Positions 31,858 through 40,606 of a stretch of 58,563 nucleotides of DNA are shown here, one piece after another (within the stretch, counting starts at the first letter, position 1; each line of letters opens with the position of its first letter). A program made the position numbers and the translations under genes. Below the pieces are notes generated by a model. It saw only the letters and a program-made list of their open reading frames with translations, was not told the DNA's origin and made no database searches. Source of the DNA: Janthinobacterium sp. (GTDB taxonomy: Bacteria; Pseudomonadota; Gammaproteobacteria; Burkholderiales; Burkholderiaceae_D); contig NZ_RFSK01000039.1 in NCBI RefSeq assembly GCF_009923995.1, positions 1-58,563 on the forward strand, written 5' to 3'.

Positions 31858-33318
31858 ATGCAATGGGAAGTCGTCATCGGTCTTGAGAACCACGTGCAGC
31901 TCACGACCGAATCCAAAATCTTCAGCGGTTCGCCGATCAAGTACGGCGCCGAAGCCAACACGCAGGCCAGCCCCGTCGACCTGGCCCTGCCGGGCGTGCT
32001 GCCCGTGATGAACAAGCAGGCCGTCGACCGCGCCATCCGCTTCGGCCTGGCCGTGGGTGCCACCGTGGCGCCGCACTCGGTCTTCGCGCGCAAGAACTAT
32101 TTTTATCCGGATTCACCGAAGGGTTATCAGATCAGCCAGTTCGAGGACCCGGTCGTCATCGGCGGCGCCCTGACCTTCGGCTATGAAAAGGATGGCGAAT
32201 TCGTCACCAAGACGGTCAACCTGACGCGCGCCCACCTGGAAGAAGACGCGGGCAAGTCGCTGCACGAAGACTATGCGGGCATGAGCGGCATCGACTTGAA
32301 CCGCGCCGGCACGCCGCTGCTGGAAATCGTCTCGGAACCGGAAATCCGCAGCGCCGCCGAAGCCGTGGCCTACGCCAAGGCCCTGCACTCGCTGGTCATG
32401 TGGCTGGGCGTTTGCGACGGCAACATGCAGGAAGGCTCGTTCCGCTGCGACGTCAACGTCTCCGTGCGCCCCGTCGGCCAGAAGGAATTCGGCACGCGCT
32501 GCGAAATCAAGAACCTGAACTCCTTCCGCTTCATCGAGGAAGCCGTGCACGTCGAAGTGCGCCGCCAGATCGAGCTGATCGAAGACGGCGGCAAGGTCGT
32601 GCAGGCGACGCGCCTGTACGACCCGGACCGCAAGGAAACGCGTGAAATGCGCAGCAAGGAAGACGCCCAGGATTACCGCTACTTCCCGGACCCGGACCTG
32701 CCGCCGCTGGTCATCTCGCAGGAGTGGATCGACCAGGTCAAGGCCTCGATGCCGGAGCTGCCGGCCGCCATGCGCGCGCGCTTCATCAGCGAATACGCCC
32801 TGCCGGAATACGATGCCCTGGTACTGACGCAGTCGAAAGCCATGGCCACCTATTTCGTCGCCGTCGTCGACAAGGCCGGCAAGGAAAATGCCAAGGCCGC
32901 CGCCAACTGGCTGATGGGCGACGTGTCGTCGACCGTCAACCGCGAAGGCGTGGACCTGGATGACGCCCCGGTCTCTCCGGCGCAGCTGGCCGCCATGCTC
33001 AAGCGCATTGCCGACGGCACCATCTCGAACAAGGCGGCAAAGGAAGTCTTCGCCGGCATGTGGGAAGCCAAGTCCGGCGACGAGAACCTGGTCGACACCG
33101 TCATCGATGCCAAGGGCCTGAAGCAGATCTCCGACACGGGTGCCCTGGAAGCCATCGTCGACGAAGTGCTGGCAGCGAACGCCAAGTCGGTGGAGCAGTA
33201 CCGCGCCGGCAAGGAAGCGGCCATCAATGCGCTGATCGGCCAAGCCATGAAAGCGTCGAAAGGCAAGGCCAACCCGGCCCAGCTGACGGAACTGCTGAAG
33301 GCCAAGCTGGCGGGATAA
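31858..33318 (+). CDS. gatB: Asp/Glu-tRNA amidotransferase subunit B
   Basis: GatB binds the misacylated tRNA, activates its side-chain carboxyl with ATP and receives ammonia from GatA. The 486-residue protein opens with [13 protein letters not shown] and shows [27 protein letters not shown] and the C-terminal YqeY-like helical tail (about 330-486). It completes gatCAB and is followed by a strong terminator. Confidence 0.96.
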   Translation: MQWEVVIGLENHVQLTTESKIFSGSPIKYGAEANTQASPVDLALPGVLPVMNKQAVDRAIRFGLAVGATVAPHSVFARKNYFYPDSPKGYQISQFEDPVVIGGALTFGYEKDGEFVTKTVNLTRAHLEEDAGKSLHEDYAGMSGIDLNRAGTPLLEIVSEPEIRSAAEAVAYAKALHSLVMWLGVCDGNMQEGSFRCDVNVSVRPVGQKEFGTRCEIKNLNSFRFIEEAVHVEVRRQIELIEDGGKVVQATRLYDPDRKETREMRSKEDAQDYRYFPDPDLPPLVISQEWIDQVKASMPELPAAMRARFISEYALPEYDALVLTQSKAMATYFVAVVDKAGKENAKAAANWLMGDVSSTVNREGVDLDDAPVSPAQLAAMLKRIADGTISNKAAKEVFAGMWEAKSGDENLVDTVIDAKGLKQISDTGALEAIVDEVLAANAKSVEQYRAGKEAAINALIGQAMKASKGKANPAQLTELLKAKLAG

Positions 33319-33335
33319 TTTTTTACGCTCCCTCC

Positions 33336-33363
33336 AAAAAAGACGCTGCGGCGTCTTTTTTTT
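33336..33363. terminator. Bidirectional terminator after gatB
   Basis: AAAAAA-GACGC-TGCG-GCGTC-TTTTTTTT: a 5-bp stem with tetraloop between an A-run and a T-run of eight. Confidence 0.85.
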
Positions 33364-33446
33364 CGCCCGTAGAACCCACGCATAAACAAGCTTGTCTAGA
33401 TTTTTTTCCATGCCTGGAAGGCGTTTCTGTGTCGCTGCAAATTAAA

Positions 33447-33485
33447 GTATACATTTTTGTCTACAAGGTTTAAGCTAGCCATATT
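33447..33485 (+). promoter_or_regulatory. BlaI-type operator and overlapping promoter
   Basis: GTATACA-TTTT-TGTCTAC (33447-33464) is an imperfect palindrome (6 of 7 arm positions) with the TACA/TGTA-like halves known for BlaI/MecI operators. A possible -35 TTGTCT (33457-33462) lies inside it, with CATATT (33480-33485) as -10 after 17 bases. Binding would block the promoter and give autorepression. Confidence 0.5.
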
Positions 33486-33510
33486 GAATTTCAGGCAAGA
33501 GGAAAACAGC

Positions 33511-33894
33511 ATGGCCAAGACGCACGACATCCCGAAACCGACGGCAGCCGAACTCGATCTGCTGCAAACACTGTGGCCGCTGGGCGCCGCCACGGCCAAG
33601 CAGGTGCACGAGGCGATGGCGCTGGCCAAGCCGGCCATCACCTACGGCACCGTGCTGCGCCTGATGCAGATCATGCATGGCAAGGGCTTGCTGATCCGCG
33701 ACGAAAGTCAGCGTTCGCACGTGTATGCGCCGGCCCAGGCGCAGGACAGCCTGCAGACGAACCTGCTGAAGGATTTGATGCAGAAAGCCTTTGCCGGCTC
33801 GGCCAAGGCGCTGGTGCTGGCGGCCCTGCGCACGGGCGTATCGCGCGCCGAACGCGCGGAAATCGAAAAAATGCTCAAGGATGAACAGTCATGA
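33511..33894 (+). CDS. BlaI/MecI/CopY-family transcriptional repressor
   Basis: A 127-residue winged-helix repressor (PTAAELDLLQTLWPLGAATAKQVHEAM, YGTVLRLMQIMHGKGLL) with a C-terminal dimerisation helix. In this family proteolysis by a partner BlaR1/MecR1-type M56 peptidase relieves repression, and exactly such a gene overlaps it downstream (ATGA at 33891-33894). AGAGGA precedes the ATG at 33511. An operator-like palindrome sits in its promoter. Confidence 0.9.
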   Translation: MAKTHDIPKPTAAELDLLQTLWPLGAATAKQVHEAMALAKPAITYGTVLRLMQIMHGKGLLIRDESQRSHVYAPAQAQDSLQTNLLKDLMQKAFAGSAKALVLAALRTGVSRAERAEIEKMLKDEQS

Positions 33895-35138
33895 GCGGCT
33901 TCGTGCCGGCCCTGGGCTGGACCCTGCTGCACTTCCTGTGGCAAGGTTTGCTGATCGGCTGCGCCACGGCACTGGCCTGGGCCGCCCTGCGCAATGCGCG
34001 TCCCGAGGCGCGCTACGCCGTCGGCTGCGGCGCCTTGCTGGCCTGCCTGGCCTGGCCGGCGGCGGGCCTGTACCTGCGCCTGGCGGACACGCAAGCAAGC
34101 GGCGTCCTGTTCACCAATCCCCTGCTGCCGGCCGCACTGCTGGTGCCCGACAGCTTGCCCGACCTGCACCTGCTGCTGCGCGCCATCGTCGGCGTGTGGG
34201 CGCTGTGTGCCGCCCTGCTGGCCCTGCGCATGGCGCTGGGCATGCTGTGGATAGAACGCAGCGCCAGCAGGATGGGGGCCACGCATGCCTCCTGGCAGGC
34301 GCGCCTGTCCCGCATGGCGCAGGATGCGCGCGTGACGCGTCCCGTGCGCCTGCGCATACTCGACGACATCGCCAGTCCGCTCACGGCCGGCATCTGGCGC
34401 CCCATGGTGCTGGTGCCCGCAGCGCTGATCACCGGCATGCCGCCGCAGCTGCTCGAAGCGCTGCTGGCGCACGAACTGGCGCACATCCGGCGCCACGACT
34501 ATCTGCTCAACCTGCTGCAAAACGTCATCGAGGCGCTGCTGTTCTTCCACCCTGCCGTCTGGTGGATTTCACGCGGCGTGCGCCTCGAACGGGAACACAT
34601 TGCAGATGATTTCGCAGCAAGACAACTGGGCGAACCGCGGCGTCTGGCTCTTGCACTCTCGGAACTGGAACGTCTCCAGTTCTCAACCCACCACCTGGCC
34701 CAGGCGGCCAACGGAGGAGATCTTATGTCACGTATCAAACGACTGCTGCGCCCCGCACCACAAACCCTGAACTGGAAGGCGGCCGTGCCGCTGCTGGCCC
34801 TGGCCGGCGCCTGTCTCGGCATCTACGGCCAGGCCGTCGCCGCCGACAGCGCGCCGGTACTGGAGCGCCGCCCCGTCATCGACTTTGGCGTCTGCGGCAA
34901 ACCCGTCTACCCGGCCGCATCGCTGCAGGCAAAGGAAGAGGGCACGGTCAACATGTCCTTCGATGTCGATGCCGCCGGCAAGGTCCGCGGGTCGAGCGTG
35001 CTCAACAGCAGCGGCCACCCGGCCCTCGACGAAGCGGCGCGCAGCGGCATCGCCAAGTGCACGTTCAAGCCGGCCCTGGCTGGCGGCAAGCCAGTCAGTG
35101 CCAGCGTCAAGGTGCAATACGTCTGGAGACTGAACTAA
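33891..35138 (+). CDS. M56 (BlaR1-like) membrane metallopeptidase fused to a TonB C-terminal domain
   Basis: The 415-residue protein has several N-terminal transmembrane helices and a cytoplasm-facing M56 zinc site HELAHIRRHDYLLNLL near 193 with the downstream Glu in REHIADDFA. A further membrane segment (about 300-320, AVPLLALAGACLGIYGQAVA) is followed by a TonB-type energy-transducer C-terminal domain (about 335-415, YPAASLQAKEEGTVNMSFDVD, GSSVLNSSGHPALDEAA). In BlaR1 a penicillin-binding sensor occupies this place; here a TonB-like domain replaces it, so the signal is probably not a beta-lactam. It is coupled to the BlaI-type gene by a four-base overlap. Confidence 0.88.
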   Translation: MSGFVPALGWTLLHFLWQGLLIGCATALAWAALRNARPEARYAVGCGALLACLAWPAAGLYLRLADTQASGVLFTNPLLPAALLVPDSLPDLHLLLRAIVGVWALCAALLALRMALGMLWIERSASRMGATHASWQARLSRMAQDARVTRPVRLRILDDIASPLTAGIWRPMVLVPAALITGMPPQLLEALLAHELAHIRRHDYLLNLLQNVIEALLFFHPAVWWISRGVRLEREHIADDFAARQLGEPRRLALALSELERLQFSTHHLAQAANGGDLMSRIKRLLRPAPQTLNWKAAVPLLALAGACLGIYGQAVAADSAPVLERRPVIDFGVCGKPVYPAASLQAKEEGTVNMSFDVDAAGKVRGSSVLNSSGHPALDEAARSGIAKCTFKPALAGGKPVSASVKVQYVWRLN

Positions 35139-35145
35139 AGCAGCA

Positions 35146-35180
35146 GCGGCGGCGTTGCAACTTTGCTGCAGCGCCGCCGC
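35146..35180. other. Strong GC-rich stem-loop after the M56-TonB gene
   Basis: GCGGCGGCG (35146-35154) pairs with CGCCGCCGC (35172-35180), and an inner TGCA/TGCA pair extends the stem. There is no T-run, so it may be an mRNA-stabilising hairpin or a weak terminator. Confidence 0.4.
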
Positions 35181-35232
35181 CGCCCGCTTGCGGGTATGAT
35201 CATGGATTCTTCCACGCCCCTGTGAACACGCC

Positions 35233-36270
35233 ATGAACAAGATCAAAACCGGACTGGTCGGCTACGGCTTTGCCGGCTCCACCTTCCACGCTCCCGTCCT
35301 CTCCGCCATCGAGGCACTGGAACTGTCGGCCGTCGCCTCCAGCAAGCCTGAGCTCGTGCACAAGGACTGGCCGCAAGCGACTGTCTACGCCGAAGCGGCG
35401 CAGCTGTTTGCCGACCCGGCGATCGAGCTGGTGGTCATCGCCGCCCCCAACGAGGCGCATTTCAGCCTGGCGCTGGCAGCCCTGCAGGCAGGCAAGCACG
35501 TGGTGGTCGACAAGCCCTTCACCATTTCCAGCTTTGAAGCGCAGACCCTGATCGACCTGGCAAACAAGAAGCAGCTGGTGCTCAGCGTGTACCACAACCG
35601 GCGCTGGGATGGCGACTTCCTGACGCTCAAGGCGCTGCTGGCGCAGGGCACCCTGGGCCGCATCGCCAGCGTCGAATCGCATTTCGACCGCTTCCGCCCC
35701 GAGATCCGCCAGCGCTGGCGCGAGTCCGCGGCACCCGGCGGCGGCCTGCTGTACGACCTGGGACCGCACATGCTGGACCAGGCCATGCAGCTGTTCGGCA
35801 AGCCGGAAAAGCTGTATGCCGACATCGCCCTGCAGCGCGACAACGCGCAGGCCGTCGACTACATGCACATCGTTTTGTACTACGAGCGCCTGCGCGTGGT
35901 GCTGCAGGCCGGTTGCCTGGTGAAGGCGCCGACGGCACGCTTCGCCGTGCATGGCGACAAGGGCAGTTTCGTGAAGTTCGGCCTCGACCCGCAGGAAGAC
36001 GCCTTGAAGGCGGGCGGCAGGCCGGGCCAGCCAGGCTGGGGCGTGGATCCCGTGCGCGGCGCACTGCACCTGGGAGCGCAGCCGGACGGACATGTTGAAC
36101 ACCTGGAAATGCAGGCGGGCCGCTACCAGGACTTTTACCAGGGCATGGCCGACGCCATCCGTCATGGCGCGCCGGCACCGGTGGCGGCCGAGGATGCGGC
36201 AGCGACGATACGTCTGATCGAACTGGCCCTGCACAGCGCTGCGGAAGGCCGCGTGCTCGAGGTCAGCTGA
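35233..36270 (+). CDS. Gfo/Idh/MocA-family oxidoreductase
   Basis: A 345-residue NAD(P)-dependent oxidoreductase. The N-terminal Rossmann fold shows VGYGFAGSTFHAPV, and KHVVVDKPF carries the conserved Lys-Pro of the family near 92-96. The C-terminal alpha/beta substrate domain includes GGGLLYDLGPHMLDQAM, with His in the usual active-site position. It resembles the E. coli YdgJ/YhhX type; the substrate is probably a sugar or cyclitol but is not determined. It is alone on its strand. Confidence 0.86.
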   Translation: MNKIKTGLVGYGFAGSTFHAPVLSAIEALELSAVASSKPELVHKDWPQATVYAEAAQLFADPAIELVVIAAPNEAHFSLALAALQAGKHVVVDKPFTISSFEAQTLIDLANKKQLVLSVYHNRRWDGDFLTLKALLAQGTLGRIASVESHFDRFRPEIRQRWRESAAPGGGLLYDLGPHMLDQAMQLFGKPEKLYADIALQRDNAQAVDYMHIVLYYERLRVVLQAGCLVKAPTARFAVHGDKGSFVKFGLDPQEDALKAGGRPGQPGWGVDPVRGALHLGAQPDGHVEHLEMQAGRYQDFYQGMADAIRHGAPAPVAAEDAAATIRLIELALHSAAEGRVLEVS

Positions 36271-36276
36271 TCGGCA

Positions 36277-36591
36277 TCAGTTGATGACGAAGGCCAGCAC
36301 CACGGCGCCCAGCGCCAGCATGGCCAGGCCGCAGATGAACACCAGTTCGCCCCACCATTCGTAGCGCAGGCGCGACTGGCCGGGGCGCAGCGACATGAAG
36401 GACAGCACGGCGCTGACGAGAAACACGACGGCGTCGCCTGCCAGCAGCTTGTCGATCACCACGCGCACGTCGCCGCGCGGCGCCAGGTGCCCGATCGACA
36501 GCACGGTCATGCACACGCCGATCATCGTCGCCGACGTGGGCAGGATATGCGCCGACAAGCCCCGTTCAGGCGCCTTGCCGTCGCCAGGCAT
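36277..36591 (-). CDS. Small inner-membrane protein
   Basis: A 104-residue protein with three hydrophobic helices (ATMIGVCMTVLSIGHLA, AVVFLVSAVLSFMSL, GELVFICGLAMLALGAVVLAFVI). I do not recognise a named family. The ATG at 36591 overlaps the stop of the preceding gene (TGATG), so both are probably co-translated. A TTG one codon upstream is possible but less likely. Confidence 0.65.
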   Translation of the reverse strand: MPGDGKAPERGLSAHILPTSATMIGVCMTVLSIGHLAPRGDVRVVIDKLLAGDAVVFLVSAVLSFMSLRPGQSRLRYEWWGELVFICGLAMLALGAVVLAFVIN

Positions 36592-37055
36592 CAAGTCTTG
36601 CCCTGGTTCGTTCCCGCTGGCCAGACCAGTTCCACGCGCGCGGAGCTGCCCGCCTTGATCTGTACCTTGCGCTCCAGCGTCTTGCCCGCCAGGGTGGCGC
36701 GCAAGCTGTAGCTGCCCGGCGCCAGCCTGGCCAGCAGGAAGGGGCCGCTGGCCGTGGTCTCGAGCTGCATGGCCCCCTTCGCATCGCGTATTTCCAGCTT
36801 CACGTCGGAAGCATATTCCGCCCGTGGCGCCGCCTGCACGGAAAACACCAGGCTCAATGGCCAGTGCCGGCTGGCGCTCTGGATGGCCGTCGATTCATCG
36901 AGGCCGATGCCACCGCTCAGGTATTCGACCGCCCCGCTCTTCTGCACAGCAGGCAGCGCACTGTCGGCTTGCGCCTGCGCCACGCCGCCCAGCAAAAGAC
37001 CGACGCTCAACACCGCTCCCGCCAGGCCCACAATACCGCGTCTGTTAAGTGCCAT
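36591..37055 (-). CDS. Exported protein with carboxypeptidase-regulatory-like beta domain
   Basis: A 154-residue secreted protein: a signal peptide (LNRRGIVGLAGAVLSVGLLLGG...AQA) is followed by a domain with DVKLEIRDAKGAMQLETTASGPFLLARLAPGSYSLRATLAGKT, which looks like the transthyretin-like fold of carboxypeptidase regulatory domains. The ATG at 37055 is chosen because GGAG lies seven bases before it. It is coupled to the small membrane protein downstream. The function is unknown. Confidence 0.7.
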   Translation of the reverse strand: MALNRRGIVGLAGAVLSVGLLLGGVAQAQADSALPAVQKSGAVEYLSGGIGLDESTAIQSASRHWPLSLVFSVQAAPRAEYASDVKLEIRDAKGAMQLETTASGPFLLARLAPGSYSLRATLAGKTLERKVQIKAGSSARVELVWPAGTNQGKT

Positions 37056-37127
37056 CTTATTCTCCATCATGTGTGGTTGATATGAATCAAGATAGAAAGC
37101 GAAGCTTAGGCCAGTCTTAGCGCATCG

Positions 37128-37319
37128 TTAGCGCCGGCGCATGGCCTCGGCGATCTTCTGGTCCGTCTTGTACTGGCTCAGCGCATACACGGCCCAGATC
37201 GTGGCTGGCAGCCAGCCGATCACGGTAATTTGCAGTATCAGGCAGATGATGCCGGCAATCGGGCGGCCTATGGTGAAAAAGGTCAGCCATGGGAGTATCA
37301 AAGCAATCAGCAAGCGCAT
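37128..37319 (-). CDS. YqaE/Pmp3-family small membrane protein
   Basis: A 63-residue protein with two transmembrane helices (LLIALILPWLTFFTIGRPIAG and CLILQITVIGWLPATIWAVYAL) and a charged tail, the pattern of the Pmp3/YqaE stress-related proteolipids. AAGGAAA precedes the ATG at 37319; the frame runs further upstream without a signal. It may influence membrane potential, as proposed for yeast Pmp3. Confidence 0.8.
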   Translation of the reverse strand: MRLLIALILPWLTFFTIGRPIAGIICLILQITVIGWLPATIWAVYALSQYKTDQKIAEAMRRR

Positions 37320-37412
37320 AGTTGTTTCCTTGTGCATCCCCTGTGCCGCGGGGACCGGACCGGCTGGACCGGCGGTAAAATTCATTAGTCCGATTATAAC
37401 GATACTGGCGCC

Positions 37413-38288
37413 TCACGCCGGCACGGGTGCGAGCAGTTTTTCCATCCAGTCCAGGATGGCGGCGAAGATCACTTCGCGGTTCAGTTCGTTGAAATTCTCG
37501 TGATAATTGGCCGGATAAAAATGATAGTCGAGCAAGCCATCGGGCACGCTGCGCAGCATGCTTTCCGTGGCGCGGCTGCTGGCCAGCTTGTCGTCACCGG
37601 CCACCACGGCGAACAGGGGGAAGGTCCAGCCGGACAGGCCGTCCGCCAGCGCCTTTTGCGCCGACAGCAAGGCATGGGCGAAACGCACCGTCGCCGCACT
37701 GGCGCGGATGCCGTCGCGCTCGTCCTGGAAATGGCGCGCGGTAATCGTCTGGTCGTGCGTGAGCAGCATGGTCAGGTTACCCAGCGGCACCTTCATCGTG
37801 GGAAAGTGCCTGGCCAGCCAGCCCGACAGCATCTGCATCAGCTTCGGCACGGGAATCGCGTTCACGTAGTACGGCGATGAAATGATAAAACCCTTGATGG
37901 CAGGCTCGCCCGCAAAACGGTGTAGTCCCAGGTGCGTGGCGATCAGCCCGCCCATGGAATGGCCCATGACAAAAATCGGCACGCCCGGATACGCAGCCTT
38001 GACCCAGGCGAGGAACAGCTCTTCGTCGTCGAGGAAGGCGTCGAAGGAAGGGATGTCGACCTTGCGCTTGCCATCGTGGCCCACCATGTCGAAGCTGACG
38101 GTGGCGATGCCGTGCTGGCGGAAATACAGCGCCGGCGTGACGTAGTCGCCCGCATGCGCCATGCCGCCGTGGATGGCCAGGATCACGGCGCGCGGCGGCT
38201 GCGGCTGCGGCGGCTCCCAGATGTGGATGGGCCGCTCGACCCCGTCGCTGCACCGCAGGCTGGCCATCTTGTCTTCTGAAAAACGCAT
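37413..38288 (-). CDS. Alpha/beta hydrolase, monoacylglycerol-lipase-like
   Basis: A 291-residue serine hydrolase of the Hydrolase_4 type. VILAIHGGMAHAGDY gives the oxyanion loop, GHSMGG carries the nucleophilic Ser, and Asp in VVAGDDKLA and His in YPANYHENFNE complete the triad. The ATG at 38288 has AGGAG upstream; a more distal ATG at 38303 lacks it. It probably cleaves lipid esters. It ends close to the LysR gene on the same strand. Confidence 0.82.
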   Translation of the reverse strand: MRFSEDKMASLRCSDGVERPIHIWEPPQPQPPRAVILAIHGGMAHAGDYVTPALYFRQHGIATVSFDMVGHDGKRKVDIPSFDAFLDDEELFLAWVKAAYPGVPIFVMGHSMGGLIATHLGLHRFAGEPAIKGFIISSPYYVNAIPVPKLMQMLSGWLARHFPTMKVPLGNLTMLLTHDQTITARHFQDERDGIRASAATVRFAHALLSAQKALADGLSGWTFPLFAVVAGDDKLASSRATESMLRSVPDGLLDYHFYPANYHENFNELNREVIFAAILDWMEKLLAPVPA

Positions 38289-38309
38289 CGCTGCTCCTGT
38301 CATGCCCTG

Positions 38310-39203
38310 TCACGCCTTCAGGTGATCGATCAACTGGCGCGCATACAGGGGTAATTCACTGAACTGGCGCACGCAAATCGTCAGATTGCGTACCGACCAG
38401 GGATCGGATAATTCCAGGCAGCGCAGCGCCATCGTCTGCTGGCAGCGGCTGGCCGCCGCCAGCGGCACCACGCTCACGCCCACGCCGCTGGCCACCATGC
38501 GGCAGACGGCATCGAAGCTGCGCAGTCGCACGCGCACTTTCAGCGGACGACCCAGGCGCGCCGCGTGCAGGCCCAGGTACTGCTGCATCGCGCTGTCGTC
38601 GGCCAGGCCGATGAAATCGTGATCAAGCACGCTGGCAAAGTCGACGACACCATCCTGCCCCAGGGCGCGGTGATGCACGCCGTCCGCCGCCGCAATCACC
38701 ACCAGCCGGTCGGGGCGGAACAAAAACGTCTGCAAGCCGCGCATGTCCACCGAATCGGAGACGATGCCCATGTCGGCCAGCCCTTCCGAGACGGCCTTGA
38801 CGATATCGTAACTGAGACGCTCTTCCAGGTCGATGGTCAGGTTCGGATGGCGGTCGAGGAAAGCGCCGAGCGCCTCGGGCAGGAATTCGCTGAGCGCCGC
38901 CGTATTGCACAGCAGCCGCAGTTGCCCTTTCAAGCCGCGCGCAAATTCGCCCAGCTCTCCGCGCATTTTCTCCATTTGCATTAAAACGAGGCGCGCGTGA
39001 TGCAGCAGGGTCTGTCCCACGGGCGTCGGCTCCACGCCGCGCCGGCCGCGCAGCAGCAGCGGCATGCCCAGCATCTCCTCCATCCCGCGCACGCGCGCGC
39101 TGCTCGAGGCCAGCGCCAGATGGCTGCGCGCGGCGCCCGCCGTCAGGCTGCCCGCCTCCACCACGTTGACAAACAGCTGCAAGTCGACCAGATCAAAACG
39201 CAT
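38310..39203 (-). CDS. LysR-family transcriptional regulator
   Basis: A 297-residue regulator with an N-terminal winged helix-turn-helix (LQLFVNVVEAGSLTAGAARSHLALASSSARVRGMEEMLG) and a periplasmic-binding-protein-like effector domain (about 90-297). GGAGG precedes the ATG. It is divergent from a TauE/SafE exporter 124 bases away, which is its probable target by the usual LysR arrangement. Confidence 0.9.
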   Translation of the reverse strand: MRFDLVDLQLFVNVVEAGSLTAGAARSHLALASSSARVRGMEEMLGMPLLLRGRRGVEPTPVGQTLLHHARLVLMQMEKMRGELGEFARGLKGQLRLLCNTAALSEFLPEALGAFLDRHPNLTIDLEERLSYDIVKAVSEGLADMGIVSDSVDMRGLQTFLFRPDRLVVIAAADGVHHRALGQDGVVDFASVLDHDFIGLADDSAMQQYLGLHAARLGRPLKVRVRLRSFDAVCRMVASGVGVSVVPLAAASRCQQTMALRCLELSDPWSVRNLTICVRQFSELPLYARQLIDHLKA

Positions 39204-39327
39204 GGCGTCCTCCTTTGCGCCATCTTACCAGCCTTCGCTTCTAACATAGGCTGACTGCGGATAATCCACCTTGGCGAAAGCGCGCGCGGCGCGCAAAATC
39301 CATGCACGTTCATTCTTAAATCAAAAC

Positions 39328-40071
39328 ATGGATATCGCATTCCTGTTGGCCGTCGGCGCCAGCTTCATCGCCGCAGGCTTCGTCAAGGGCGTAGTGGGAC
39401 TGGGCTTGCCGACCGTGGCCATGGGCACGCTCAGCCTCGTCATGGCGCCCGTGCAGGCGGCCGCGCTGCTGATCGTGCCCTCGATGGTGACGAACGTGTG
39501 GCAGCTGGCGGCCGGTCCCGGCCTGCGCGCCCTGCTGCGGCGCCTGTGGCCCATGCTGGCCGCCGTCATGGCCGGCACCCTGGCGGGCGGCGCGCTGCTG
39601 CCGAAGGATAGCGGCGCCTGGGCCGTCGTCGCCCTGGGCGTGGCGCTGATGCTGTACGCGCTGGCCGGCCTGTTTTCGCTGCAGCTGCGCGTGCCCGCCC
39701 GGCACGAAGCGTGGCTGGGTCCCGTGATGGGCGCCGCGACGGGCCTGGTGACGGCCGCCACGGGCGTGTTCGTGATCCCCGCCGTGCCGTATCTGCAGGG
39801 ACTGGGCCTGGCGCGCGATGCGCTGGTACAGGCGCTGGGCCTGGCGTTTACCGTCTCGACGGTGGCGCTGGCGGCCAGCCTGTCCCTGCACGGCGACTTA
39901 GGCCTCGGTGCGGCGGGCGCTTCGGCGTATGCGCTGCTGCCGGCGATCGCGGGCATGCTGGCCGGCCAATGGCTGCGCGGGCGCATCTCGCAGCAGGTGT
40001 TCAAGCGGTGTTTTTTTGTCGGGCTGTTCGCCCTGGGCCTGCATTCGGCGGTCAAGCCATGGCTGGGATGA
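39328..40071 (+). CDS. TauE/SafE-family sulfite/anion exporter
   Basis: A 247-residue membrane protein with eight predicted helices and the two GxxxGLG-type repeats of TauE/SafE (GFVKGVVGLGLPTVAMGTL and GAATGLVTAATGVFVIPAVPYLQGLG). Such proteins export sulfite, sulfoacetate or other organic anions; the substrate is not known here. It is divergent from the LysR gene and overlaps the mini-GNAT gene by ATGA (40068-40071). Confidence 0.87.
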   Translation: MDIAFLLAVGASFIAAGFVKGVVGLGLPTVAMGTLSLVMAPVQAAALLIVPSMVTNVWQLAAGPGLRALLRRLWPMLAAVMAGTLAGGALLPKDSGAWAVVALGVALMLYALAGLFSLQLRVPARHEAWLGPVMGAATGLVTAATGVFVIPAVPYLQGLGLARDALVQALGLAFTVSTVALAASLSLHGDLGLGAAGASAYALLPAIAGMLAGQWLRGRISQQVFKRCFFVGLFALGLHSAVKPWLG

Positions 40072-40331
40072 TAGACGTGCTGCCCTGGGGCGAGCATGCG
40101 CTGTCGGCCTGCATCGATGGGCAGCAGGTGGCCATGCTCGATTTCAGCCCCTGCGGCGGCGAAGCCACGCTCAACATGCTATTTGTGAAACCGCCATTTC
40201 GCCATCGCGGCGTGGCCAGGGCATTGATGCGCGAAATCCTGCGGCGCTATGCGCAGGTGCGCTGGGTCAATCGAGGCCGAGAATGGACGCGACCGACAGT
40301 TCGAGCTGCTCGACCAGCTCCGGCTGCATGA
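40068..40331 (+). CDS. Truncated GNAT-like acetyltransferase
   Basis: An 87-residue protein that contains only the central GNAT core: a beta strand followed by NMLFVKPPFRHRGVARALM, the acetyl-CoA pyrophosphate loop (R/Q-x-x-G-x-A). Typical GNAT proteins are about 140-180 residues, so it lacks the C-terminal half. Its last 22 codons overlap the convergent phosphatase-like gene and read Arg/Pro-rich, which suggests a decayed or frameshifted 3' end. It starts with an overlap of the exporter gene. Confidence 0.55.
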   Translation: MIDVLPWGEHALSACIDGQQVAMLDFSPCGGEATLNMLFVKPPFRHRGVARALMREILRRYAQVRWVNRGREWTRPTVRAARPAPAA

Positions 40332-40593
40332 ATTGATACTCGTCGGGGATGTCGAGCACGTGGATGGTCTTATGCTCGAGCAGGCGGCCAAACTGCGCGC
40401 GCAGGCGCGACTTGTGCTTCTCTTCCATCACGAAAATCACCGCGCACCAGGCCAGGTCATTCGCATTGACGGGATGGCGCGCGTTCGGACTGGTACCGCC
40501 CGAACGCACGGACAGGGCAGGATGGCGGCGCCATACCCGCTCCGCCGTGGGACTGCGCCACTGGTTGCGGCTGCAAACGAAGAGGACGTTCAA
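40267..40593 (-). CDS. Low-molecular-weight protein tyrosine phosphatase-like protein
   Basis: The 108-residue protein opens with NVLFVCSRNQWRSPTAE, a CxxxxxR-S phosphate loop with Cys7 and Arg13, and ends with IHVLDIPDEYQFMQPELVEQL, which may supply the general acid Asp. It is shorter than classical enzymes (about 150), matching the compact COG4551 group. The only usable start is a TTG at 40593, 13 bases after the pyrE stop, so it is probably co-transcribed and translated with low efficiency. Activity is not established. Confidence 0.72.
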   Translation of the reverse strand: MNVLFVCSRNQWRSPTAERVWRRHPALSVRSGGTSPNARHPVNANDLAWCAVIFVMEEKHKSRLRAQFGRLLEHKTIHVLDIPDEYQFMQPELVEQLELSVASILGLD

Positions 40594-40606
40594 GCGCGCG
40601 TGAACA

